DNA of 32,066 nucleotides from an uncultured Nitrospirota bacterium (GTDB taxonomy: Bacteria; CG2-30-53-67): contig CAMYMF010000024.1 of NCBI GenBank assembly GCA_947259355.1, positions 1 to 32,066 on the forward strand. Reading direction: 5' to 3'. Below are positions 24,837-31,360 of this stretch, one piece after another. The stretch's first letter is position 1; the number at the start of each line of letters is the position of its first letter. The position numbers and the translations under genes are program-made. The notes under the pieces were generated by a model, which had not been told where the DNA came from, searched no databases, and was given only the letters and a program-made list of their open reading frames with translations.

Positions 24837-26188
24837 AAAAGCCACGGCACGTTGGGACAGCCTTTCTCTGCACACTGCTTGTGATCCTGAGCGCCTGTAC
24901 GCCGGCGGGCAGGACGCCCGAGCCGGTGACACTCAACATACTCTACACGGGCAATGTCAACGGAGAGCTGGAGCGGTGCGGGTGCGCCGAGAAACAGCTC
25001 GGTGGTGTGGCCAGGCGCAAGACCATCATAGACAAACTCCGTGAGGAGCCGGCCCTGCTCGTCGATGCCGGGGACCTTCTTTTCGGCTCCTTCGTCGATC
25101 GCGCCGGCAGCCCCGCCTTTTACCGCAGCAAGTCGGCTGCCATGATCGCGTCCATGAGTCACATGGGGTACGATGCTGTGACACCGGGGGATTACGACTT
25201 CGCAGAGGGGGACGCGTTTCTACGCGAGCGCATCGCCGAGGCGGCCTTTCCCGTGGTGTGTGCGAATCTCATCGGACCTGATGGCCATCCCGTCGTCGAG
25301 CCCTACCGTGTGGTGACCAAGGGGGAGCTGCGCGTGGCGCTGGTGGGGTTTCTGGATTCCCATGTCGTCACGGAACGCTACCGGCAGGCGCTTGGAGCCC
25401 TGCAGATCGAGGACCCCTTCGCGTCGGCCCGACGCTGGCTTCCCGAGATCGAGAAGCAAAGCGATGTGATCGTCGCGCTGATCCACTTCAACATCGTGGA
25501 TGTGGCCAAGTTTCTTACGACATATCCTGTTATCGGTATTGCAGTGCAAGGCCATGTGACGGGTGATGGACAGCCCGTGCGGGTCGCGCAGAGCCTGGTG
25601 GTCGCCGGGGGTGTTCTGGGCAAAGAGGTTGGTCAGCTGCGCGTCACCTTCGATGGGCAACGGCGCATCACCGGATACACGGGCTCTTTGATACCGATCG
25701 TCGAAGAGACGGTATCGGACCCGGAGGTGCGCGCGGTGGTCGCGCGTTTTAACGAGACCGTGGAAGCAGAGAAGTTTTCCGATACCGTTCGCTTCTATGA
25801 AGACGGCGATCGCGGTGAATCGTACGGCGGCGCGCAAGCCTGCGCGCCCTGTCACTCTTCGAACTACCAGAGATGGTTGCAGACACCCCACGCGTTCGCA
25901 ATGCAGACCCTCATCGACGGCGGTTACGCATACAACCCGGAGTGCGTGATCTGTCACGTCGTCGGTTATCGCGAACCGAAGGGATATGTCAGTGCCGAGA
26001 AGACGCCCCATCTTCAGAACGTGCAGTGCGAGAGCTGCCACGGTTCCGCCGCGAAGCACCTTCAAGGAGAGCCAATGAAATCAGGGGTTCCCGAGGAGGT
26101 ATGTATCACATGCCATGACGACGTGCACAGTCCCGGCTTCGACTATTCCCTTTTTCTGCCGCAGGCCACACCCTGTTTAATCCGCTGA
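24833..26188 (+). CDS. Lipoprotein with 5'-nucleotidase-like domain fused to tetraheme cytochrome
   Basis: The 451-residue product has a lipoprotein signal (LSAC, Cys22), a calcineurin-like/5'-nucleotidase-like domain (about 33-310), and a C-terminal region with four CxxCH heme sites at Cys337, Cys371, Cys399 and Cys424, resembling cytochrome c554-type domains. It is probably a periplasmic lipoprotein anchored by lipid. The usual metal ligands are changed: the DxH position reads TGNVNGEL, followed by ERCGC, and the GNHExD position reads PGDYDFAEG, while VDAGDLL is kept. Enzyme activity is therefore doubtful. It overlaps pyrD by ATGA and ends the operon. A link of nucleotides or of dihydroorotate electrons to heme chemistry is attractive but unproven. 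Confidence 0.85.
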   Translation: MKKPRHVGTAFLCTLLVILSACTPAGRTPEPVTLNILYTGNVNGELERCGCAEKQLGGVARRKTIIDKLREEPALLVDAGDLLFGSFVDRAGSPAFYRSKSAAMIASMSHMGYDAVTPGDYDFAEGDAFLRERIAEAAFPVVCANLIGPDGHPVVEPYRVVTKGELRVALVGFLDSHVVTERYRQALGALQIEDPFASARRWLPEIEKQSDVIVALIHFNIVDVAKFLTTYPVIGIAVQGHVTGDGQPVRVAQSLVVAGGVLGKEVGQLRVTFDGQRRITGYTGSLIPIVEETVSDPEVRAVVARFNETVEAEKFSDTVRFYEDGDRGESYGGAQACAPCHSSNYQRWLQTPHAFAMQTLIDGGYAYNPECVICHVVGYREPKGYVSAEKTPHLQNVQCESCHGSAAKHLQGEPMKSGVPEEVCITCHDDVHSPGFDYSLFLPQATPCLIR

Positions 26189-26307
26189 GCGCGACGACGC
26201 GAACTGCCCGTGACGCGACAGAAATCTTGTCGGCGCGACCGGACGGATTTGTTTTTATCTCTTGCGTTGGAATGCCAAGAATCATTGGAAAAAAGTTGAC
26301 AAATTGC

Positions 26308-26336
26308 TTGCATTACATTTTTCGTTCTGCTATATT
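26308..26336 (+). promoter_or_regulatory. Candidate promoter of the H1-like gene
   Basis: TTGCAT (26308-26313) and TATATT (26331-26336) are 17 nt apart. A perfect TTGACA at 26296-26301 is too far (29 nt) from TATATT and has no good partner, so the exact promoter is uncertain. Confidence 0.4.
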
Positions 26337-26367
26337 GACTTATAAAGTTTTATTAACTCACTGTGGT

Positions 26368-26389
26368 AGGGGTTACTAATTAAACCCCT
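26368..26389 (+). promoter_or_regulatory. 5'-UTR hairpin of the H1-like gene
   Basis: AGGGGTT-actaatta-AACCCCT is a perfect 7-bp stem, 35 nt before the ribosome site. It may stabilise the mRNA or serve as a regulator site. Confidence 0.45.
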
Positions 26390-26438
26390 GATTTCTTGAG
26401 TAGGTCGTTCTTGCCAACCACACAAAGGAGGAATGGAA

Positions 26439-26690
26439 ATGGCAACAGCTCGGAAGAAGACCAGAAAGAAGACGGCTAAGAAAGGCACCAAGAAGAAAGC
26501 CACGAAGAGGAAAGTGGCCAGGAAGAGAGTTGCAAAGAAGAAAGTGACTAGAAAGAAGGCCACCAAGAAGAAGGCCGCCAAGAAGAAAGCTGCGAAGCGT
26601 TGCGCGGCCAAGACCAAAGAGGGAAAGCTTTGTAAGAACAAAGCCAAGCCGCCTTCCAAGTACTGCAGGACCCACCAGAAGAAGCGGTAG
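26439..26690 (+). CDS. Histone H1-like Lys/Ala-rich protein with C-terminal Cys/His motif
   Basis: The 83-residue product is extremely basic. Residues 1-53 are KK-A/T/V repeats (KKATKKKAAKKKAAK and similar) like the C-terminal tail of histone H1 and bacterial H1-like proteins, so nonspecific DNA or RNA binding is likely. The last 30 residues contain C-A-A-K-T-K-x-G-x-x-C and Y-C-R-T-H, which could form a small zinc site (CCCH). I chose ATG 26439 because AAAGGAGG (26424-26431) is 7 nt away, against 1 nt from the ATG at 26433. It is monocistronic, with its own AT-rich promoter region and a very strong terminator, which suggests high expression. Confidence 0.8.
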   Translation: MATARKKTRKKTAKKGTKKKATKRKVARKRVAKKKVTRKKATKKKAAKKKAAKRCAAKTKEGKLCKNKAKPPSKYCRTHQKKR

Positions 26691-26710
26691 GCTCTCTGCC
26701 CACGAGATCG

Positions 26711-26760
26711 TTCTGGATGCTCAGACAATCCCCTCGTGTCTGAGCATCCAGAAACTTTTT
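26711..26760 (+). terminator. Strong intrinsic terminator of the H1-like gene
   Basis: TTCTGGATGCTCAGACA (26711-26727), a 9-nt loop, then the perfect complement TGTCTGAGCATCCAGAA (26737-26753) and T5 (26756-26760). The 17-bp stem is the longest uninterrupted terminator stem in the window. Confidence 0.9.
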
Positions 26761-26852
26761 ATCCCCTCATTACCGTTCCCTTGAAACTGCCACATCATCG
26801 AGCACAAGCGGAAACCGGCCTCCCTAGAAGCGTTGCGCCTGCGCTTTTCCCG

Positions 26853-26881
26853 TTGACAGATCCGCAGACCCGGGCGATACT
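26853..26881 (+). promoter_or_regulatory. Candidate promoter of the DUF4388 gene
   Basis: TTGACA (26853-26858) and GATACT (26876-26881, four of six matches) are 17 nt apart, with TATAAA directly after. The 5' UTR would be about 185 nt and contains a TTCTGAA/TTCAGAA hairpin (26947-26965). Confidence 0.5.
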
Positions 26882-26946
26882 ATAAAAAGCGAACGCAACG
26901 GACGCTTTTCTCACCAAATGATCGAGCCAACGTAATTTCCGAGCCG

Positions 26947-26965
26947 TTCTGAAGTTTGTTCAGAA
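26947..26965. repeat. Small inverted repeat in the DUF4388 gene 5' UTR
   Basis: TTCTGAA-gtttg-TTCAGAA is a perfect 7-bp dyad about 110 nt upstream of the start codon. It could be an operator or an RNA hairpin. Confidence 0.4.
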
Positions 26966-27072
26966 ACATCTTTTCACGGGCAGCCATTGCAGGACATGAC
27001 CGGTCAGCATGTCTGATTGGGACTCTGATATCCTGCGATGACGGGACAGCATCAGACTCGAGGTTTTACACC

Positions 27073-27885
27073 ATGAAAGCAGATGCCTGTGGCACCACAG
27101 CGACGTGCGCCTGTCGAGACAGAGAATCACACCATGTAACCGTTGAACTGCGGGGGGAACTGAGAACAATACGTGTTCCCGACCTGTTGCAGCTGCTCGC
27201 GTCCTGTCAACACACCGGGACGCTGATCGTGCGCAACGGCCATGACCAGAAGAGTCTCAGTATTCGAGGCGGGAAGATCTTCACGGCGTCGTGCCTGGAC
27301 CGGGACAACAAGAACAAACTCGGACGTTTTCTGGTCAAACTGGGGAAGCTTTCGGAAGAACAGCTGTCTCAGGCCCTTGCACGGGGCGCCGAATATCCGT
27401 CCAAGCCTCTGGGCGAAGCACTCATCGAAATGGAAATCGTGTCCAAGGAGGATATACGGGAGGCGCTCCGCATTCAGGCGGAGGAGATCATCTATTCGCT
27501 CATGGCCTTTCCGGAGGGACGGTTCGAATTCTTCGCCGAAGAGCCGGCCATAGATCCGGAACAAATGTTCTCACTCGACGTCATGGGCCTCGTCATGGAG
27601 AGTGTCCGACGGGAAGATGAGTGGCAGCGCATGCGGGCAGCCATCCCGTCCATGGACTTGGTTCTTGGGTTTGCATCGAGGAGCCAGGGATCGCAAACCT
27701 CTGAGGAGTATGCGCCAGATCAGAAGATGATTCTGGGACTGATCAACGGTCAGCGCACAGTCGGTGAGATTTGTGCTTGCGTGCCCTGGGTCGATTTTGA
27801 AGTCTGCAGCTTTTTATACTGTTTGATAGAAGACGGCCTGCTGATAGCGGTGGGTGATGAAACGCCCTGCACCGTGAACCCGTGA
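27073..27885 (+). CDS. DUF4388 domain protein
   Basis: The 270-residue protein begins after a short Cys-containing leader with a DUF4388 (PATAN-like) domain: VELRGELRTIRVPDLLQLLASCQHTGTLIVRNG and LSIRGGKIFTASCLD. It continues with repeated helical motifs (LGRFLVKLGKLSEEQLSQAL, LGEALIEMEIVSKEDIREAL) and ALRIQAEEIIYSLMAFPEGRFEFFAEE. A C-terminal winged-helix-like stretch reads ILGLINGQRTVGEICACVPW. Such proteins occur in signalling networks, often in Deltaproteobacteria, but the function is not defined. ATG 27073 has GAGG at 27059-27062; the frame is open further upstream. It precedes the HExxH gene by 72 nt on the same strand. Confidence 0.8.
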   Translation: MKADACGTTATCACRDRESHHVTVELRGELRTIRVPDLLQLLASCQHTGTLIVRNGHDQKSLSIRGGKIFTASCLDRDNKNKLGRFLVKLGKLSEEQLSQALARGAEYPSKPLGEALIEMEIVSKEDIREALRIQAEEIIYSLMAFPEGRFEFFAEEPAIDPEQMFSLDVMGLVMESVRREDEWQRMRAAIPSMDLVLGFASRSQGSQTSEEYAPDQKMILGLINGQRTVGEICACVPWVDFEVCSFLYCLIEDGLLIAVGDETPCTVNP

Positions 27886-27957
27886 GAAGCACTCAAGGCC
27901 GACGCGTCGCGAACCGATAAGAAAAGAGTTATTCATCAAGCAGGTGGCCAGCGCCCT

Positions 27958-28557
27958 ATGCGGTTCCATCAATTTACAGACAGGCTGAAACGCCCGCTCA
28001 TCAGCGTCGCCATCATCGCACTGTTCGTGCTGCTTCACAACGACATGCTCGGCGCCCGATACAGCAATGGTGGTGTGGAGCTGGTGAAGTTCATGACGCT
28101 GGAAAACAGCTTCTGCAAGACTCAGGTATTCCACGAATACAACAAATATGACGAAATGAATCGGTACCTGAAGATTGCCTTCAAGATCTTCCCCGACTTT
28201 ATTGAAAAGCACGTTGGTTTACGGCTGAAGGAGGCACAGTTCCATAGCCTCAAGAGAGAACTTGAGATCCAGATTATTTCGGACAAGACCCTCAACAGTC
28301 GCATCATCGGCCGATACGGTCTGCTCCTCCCGGTGGATGGCCTCTATGATCCCGAGATCAAAACCATCTACATATCGAAGGACTATGATCTGCCGACTCT
28401 GGTTCACGAGTACTTCCATTTCCTGCGAGATGTTTCGGGTATCGCCCTGGAGCACAATCAGGAGGAAGAACTGGCGGACCTCTTCGCCGACAGAATCATT
28501 GACTACATCTGCACCGGAGAGGTCGACGCCGACCTGGCCATGGTGAAATCCCCCTGA
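27958..28557 (+). CDS. Small membrane-anchored protein with HExxH metallopeptidase motif
   Basis: The 199-residue protein has one N-terminal membrane segment (about 13-27, PLISVAIIALFVLLH) and a soluble domain. It carries H150-E151-Y-F-H154 in LPTLVHEYFHFLRDV, then EEELADLFADRI (Glu169-171), which could supply a third zinc ligand as in gluzincins. A strand TIYISKD precedes the helix, as is usual for zincin folds. I do not recognise the family. It is probably a membrane-tethered zinc protease or a relative. A weak AGGTGG lies about 12 nt before the ATG. It may share transcription with the DUF4388 gene. Base composition is slightly AT-richer than in the core operon. Confidence 0.65.
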   Translation: MRFHQFTDRLKRPLISVAIIALFVLLHNDMLGARYSNGGVELVKFMTLENSFCKTQVFHEYNKYDEMNRYLKIAFKIFPDFIEKHVGLRLKEAQFHSLKRELEIQIISDKTLNSRIIGRYGLLLPVDGLYDPEIKTIYISKDYDLPTLVHEYFHFLRDVSGIALEHNQEEELADLFADRIIDYICTGEVDADLAMVKSP

Positions 28558-28853
28558 GCCCTCATAACACCTGCCCTTAGTCTCATGCGTCATCGTGTCC
28601 GCGCAGCCCGCATCAGCGAATAGGTTCGCTTCCCTTTGCACCATCGTTTTCCGAAGATAGCCTCAGCAGGTCGTTCTGATACCGGGCGGTGGGAGCATGG
28701 GCGGCACGGCGCAGCGACATTGATGCGTGCCATGCACCCGGCGCGTGCAGCCGTGCGACGACAAGCAACGGCGAGGCTGGCCAGCGGTGAAGAATTTGCA
28801 CTTTGAAATCCACAGCGCATACGTTATACTCTCCCCTTTAAGGACGAAGACCT
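28558..28853. other. Intergenic region upstream of yciO-type gene
   Basis: In these 296 nt I see a promoter (28803-28830) at the right end and otherwise nothing certain. The middle (about 28600-28800) is GC-rich and open on the minus strand (28613-28813), but that frame has no recognisable motif and no ribosome site. No tRNA fold was found by eye. Confidence 0.4.
28803..28830 (+). promoter_or_regulatory. Promoter of the yciO-type gene
   Basis: TTGAAA (28803-28808) and TATACT (28825-28830) are 16 nt apart. They are followed by AAGGA (28840-28844), 9 nt before the ATG at 28854. Confidence 0.6.
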
Positions 28854-29468
28854 ATGGCCACTTTACTGCAGGTGCATCCAGAAAATCCTCAAGGGCGGCA
28901 CATCAAGCGGGCAGCTGATGTCATGCGGTCCGGGGGGGTGATCATCTACCCGACGGATACGATCTACGGGTTTGGCTGCGACATCACCAACGTGCAGGCG
29001 GTGAATCGTATCATCAAGATCAAAGGGCGAGACCCAAAGAAACCGCTGTCCTTCGTCTGCGCGGACTTGACCGATATCAGCCGCTATGCCACGGTCTCCA
29101 ACTTTGCTTACCGTCTGCTCAAGCGCTATCTCCCAGGACCCTACACCTTCGTGCTGCCGGCGAGTCGAGAGACGCCGCGAGGACTGCGCCACAAAGGCCG
29201 GACTGTCGGTATTCGAATTCCTGATCATCCCGTGCCCCTGGCATTGGTGGCGGAACTCGGAAATCCCATTCTCAGCACCAGCGCAAACCGAAGTGACGCC
29301 GAAGTCATCACGGACCCCGATGCGCTGAATCAAACCCTGGGCAAGGAAGTGGATCTCATACTGGCGTGCGGCACCCTGCCTGTGCTCCCGTCGAGTGTGA
29401 TATCCCTGGTGGACAATACCATTGAGATATTGCGTGAGGGCTTGGGAGATCTGACGCATTTCAGGTAG
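28854..29468 (+). CDS. Sua5/YciO/YrdC-family protein (YciO-like)
   Basis: The 204-residue protein has the YrdC fold typical of L-threonylcarbamoyladenylate synthase (TsaC/Sua5), which starts t6A formation on tRNA. Motifs are GGVIIYPTDTIYGFGCD, KGRDPKKPLSFVC, PGPYTFVLPAS, GIRIPDHP and ILSTSANRSD. The N-terminus (LLQVHPENPQGRHI) and the end (EILREGLGDL) match E. coli YciO more than TsaC, and YciO's role is less certain. The KxR-SxN residues needed by TsaC appear to be kept (KGRDPKKP, STSAN). It is notable that mtaB, which acts on t6A-tRNA, is also in this window. The next gene begins 10 nt downstream. Confidence 0.88.
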   Translation: MATLLQVHPENPQGRHIKRAADVMRSGGVIIYPTDTIYGFGCDITNVQAVNRIIKIKGRDPKKPLSFVCADLTDISRYATVSNFAYRLLKRYLPGPYTFVLPASRETPRGLRHKGRTVGIRIPDHPVPLALVAELGNPILSTSANRSDAEVITDPDALNQTLGKEVDLILACGTLPVLPSSVISLVDNTIEILREGLGDLTHFR

Positions 29469-29478
29469 GAGAGCACTT

Positions 29479-29853
29479 ATGGCACAGCGCATCCGGATCG
29501 AAGCCGGGAAAGAAGTGGTGACGGCCGAATTGCATGACAGCGAGACGGCGTTGAAAGTGTACGGGGCGCTTCCCATCGAGGGGACAGTGCACACGTGGGG
29601 GGATGAGATCTATTTTGAAATCCCCGTGTCCAGCGCGCTGGACGAGACGGCCCGGGAGGTCGTGGAGGTCGGAGACCTGGGTTTCTGGCCGACAGGGCGT
29701 GCATTCTGCATCTTCTTCGGGCCCACGCCGGCGAGCCGGGGCGACGAGATCCGACCGGCCAGCGCAGTCAATCTCATTGGCCGCGTCATCTCGGAGACGG
29801 CGTCTTTGAAAAATGTCGGGGATGGTGAGCCCATACGGATCGAACGGGGCTAA
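29479..29853 (+). CDS. Cyclophilin-like fold protein (TM1367-type)
   Basis: This 124-residue protein resembles the Cyclophil_like family (PF04126, structure prototype TM1367): IRIEAGKEVVTAELHDSETA, ALPIEGTVHTWGDEIYFEIP, VVEVGDLGFWPTGRAFCIFFGPTPAS and VNLIGRVI. The fold is a small beta barrel like that of cyclophilins. Prolyl isomerase activity has not been established for the family, to my knowledge. It starts 10 nt after the YciO-type gene, with AGGAGAG just before the ATG, so the two are probably one transcript. Confidence 0.8.
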   Translation: MAQRIRIEAGKEVVTAELHDSETALKVYGALPIEGTVHTWGDEIYFEIPVSSALDETAREVVEVGDLGFWPTGRAFCIFFGPTPASRGDEIRPASAVNLIGRVISETASLKNVGDGEPIRIERG

Positions 29854-29870
29854 CCCGGATATTGCGAGAG
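29851..29870. repeat. Half copy of the TAGCCCG...GCATGAG repeat
   Basis: TAACCCGGATATTGCGAGAG matches the arm of the palindrome at 1840-1883 at most positions, but no inverted partner lies within the next 100 nt. It begins with the stop codon of the cyclophilin-like gene. Confidence 0.4.
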
Positions 29871-29973
29871 TCAGTCTATTACGAGGCCGCGCCCACGCAG
29901 GATAATTACCCTCACCTGTTTGGACTAAGGGACGCCGGGCGCATTGTTCACAATCCAGGAGGGCGGGAAAGAG

Positions 29974-30390
29974 ATGGACCATCAGATTTGCAGGCTGCTT
30001 CATCAGTATCGCACGGTCGCGGTGGTTGGACTTTCTCCGAAACCCGAGCGAGACAGTCATCGGGTGGCCCGGTTTTTACAGGAGAAGGGATACCGGGTTA
30101 TTCCGGTCAATCCCGGTCAGACGGAAATTCTCGGAGAGGTGTGCTATCCGTCTCTATTGGACATTCCCGAACCGGTGGAAATCGTCGATGTTTTCCGAAG
30201 GACTGAAGCCGTGCCGCCCATCGCTGAGGAGGCGATGCAAATCGGCGCCAAAGTTTTCTGGATGCAGCTCGGAATACGTCACGGGGAGGTGGCAGAGAAA
30301 CTGCGCGGCCACCCGATGACCGTCATTATGGACCGATGCATCAAGATTGAACAGATGCGCTGTGCCGAGGAGAGTCGAAAAGATGCTTAA
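29974..30390 (+). CDS. CoA-binding domain protein
   Basis: The 138-residue protein is a single Rossmann-like CoA-binding domain (YccU/CoA_binding_2 type): VAVVGLSPKPERDSHRVARFLQEKGYRVIPVNPG, then GEVCYPSLLDIPEPVEIVDVFRRTEAVPPIAEEAM, VFWMQLGI and VIMDRCIKIE. Members bind CoA or acyl-CoA, but their cellular role is mostly unknown. ATG 29974 gives MDHQICRLL; the upstream frame lacks support. AGGAGG (29957-29962) is 11 nt away. It overlaps the M23 gene by 8 nt, which implies coupled translation. Confidence 0.88.
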   Translation: MDHQICRLLHQYRTVAVVGLSPKPERDSHRVARFLQEKGYRVIPVNPGQTEILGEVCYPSLLDIPEPVEIVDVFRRTEAVPPIAEEAMQIGAKVFWMQLGIRHGEVAEKLRGHPMTVIMDRCIKIEQMRCAEESRKDA

Positions 30391-31360
30391 ACGGAAACGT
30401 CGTATTTTATTTGTAGCCTGGGGTGTCGCACTGGCCGTTCTGCTCTGGGGGGATGGGTATGGGGCCCGGGCAGATCAAGCCTTGCAAGTGACGGTGGGGG
30501 AGGCGGAGATCTTTCCGGGTCAAGCGATTCTTGTGACGGCCATTGCGTCGCGACCCGTTGCGTCGCTGGTAGGAGAGTTCATTGACAGGAAGGTGATGTT
30601 CTTTCCCGATGAGAGCCGATTGCGCTGGACGGCGCTGGCCGGCGTCGATCTTGGGGTGCCCGCCGGGACGCACGGGTTGACGTATACGGGCCGCTATAGA
30701 GACGGCGCTCGCCTGAAGGGGGAGTACGATGTAGAGGTTCTCTCCAAGAGCTTTCCCGAGGAGCGGATTACCGTCGACCGCAAGTTCGTCCAGCTCTCCA
30801 GGCAGGATCTCGAGCGGGTGCGGCGCGAGAGGAAAATGCTGAACGCTCTCTATCGGGTCCAGAGTGCCGAGGTCTTCTGGCAGGAAGGATTCGGGGTTCC
30901 TGTGAACGTGGAGGCGGGGAGCCGCTTCGGTCTCAGGCGATTCTTTAACGACGAACCCCGCAGTCCCCATTCGGGCAGCGATCTCAAAGCGCCCGCAGGA
31001 ACACCAATTCAAGCGCCCAGTGCAGGCCGTACCGTCTTTGCGGGGGAGCTTTTCTTCAGCGGCAATGCGGTGATCCTCGATCACGGGGGAGGGCTGTTCA
31101 CACTGTACGCTCACCTGCAGGACATGAGCGTCGGCGAAGGGGATGTCGTCGCGAAGGGCGATGTCCTCGGGCACGTGGGTGCCACGGGTCGGGTGACGGG
31201 CCCCCATCTGCACTGGGGGGTTAAGCTGAACGGCGCCCGGGTCGATCCCTTCTCGCTGGTGCTGCTCCCGCTGCATCGGGTCCGGGTCAGTGAACGCCCA
31301 GAGGATCCCACAGATAGAGAAAGGGTGAGCCCGACCAGGGAAACCCGTGCCCCGGAATGA
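30383..31360 (+). CDS. M23-family metallopeptidase (LytM-like)
   Basis: The 325-residue protein has a basic start and a signal peptide or anchor (about 1-30, ending GARA), so it is exported. Residues 35-125 form an Ig-like beta region. The C-terminal M23 domain has zinc ligands His196 and Asp200 (HSGSD), His244 (YAHLQ), and His275/His277 (GPHLHWGV). It probably cleaves peptidoglycan cross-bridges or regulates an amidase. All catalytic residues are kept, so it is likely active. ATG 30383 gives a normal signal peptide and overlaps the previous stop. Its last 74 nt overlap sppA on the other strand. Confidence 0.92.
   Translation: MLKRKRRILFVAWGVALAVLLWGDGYGARADQALQVTVGEAEIFPGQAILVTAIASRPVASLVGEFIDRKVMFFPDESRLRWTALAGVDLGVPAGTHGLTYTGRYRDGARLKGEYDVEVLSKSFPEERITVDRKFVQLSRQDLERVRRERKMLNALYRVQSAEVFWQEGFGVPVNVEAGSRFGLRRFFNDEPRSPHSGSDLKAPAGTPIQAPSAGRTVFAGELFFSGNAVILDHGGGLFTLYAHLQDMSVGEGDVVAKGDVLGHVGATGRVTGPHLHWGVKLNGARVDPFSLVLLPLHRVRVSERPEDPTDRERVSPTRETRAPE

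Larger units (their letters stand above)
26189..26438. other. AT-rich regulatory region before the H1-like gene
   Basis: These 250 nt contain no supported gene. From about 26230 they are clearly AT-rich against GC-rich neighbours and hold the candidate promoter (26308-26336), a 5'-UTR hairpin (26368-26389) and a strong ribosome site (26424-26431). Confidence 0.6.

Noticed and set aside
28590-28820. tRNA-like GGTTCGC word and minus-strand ORF in the spacer
   Set aside because: No cloverleaf could be built around the GGTTCGC word, and the ORF has no supporting motif or start signals.
30030-30320. Alternative plus-strand frame within the CoA-binding gene
   Set aside because: It overlaps a recognisable CoA-binding domain in another frame and has no motif of its own.
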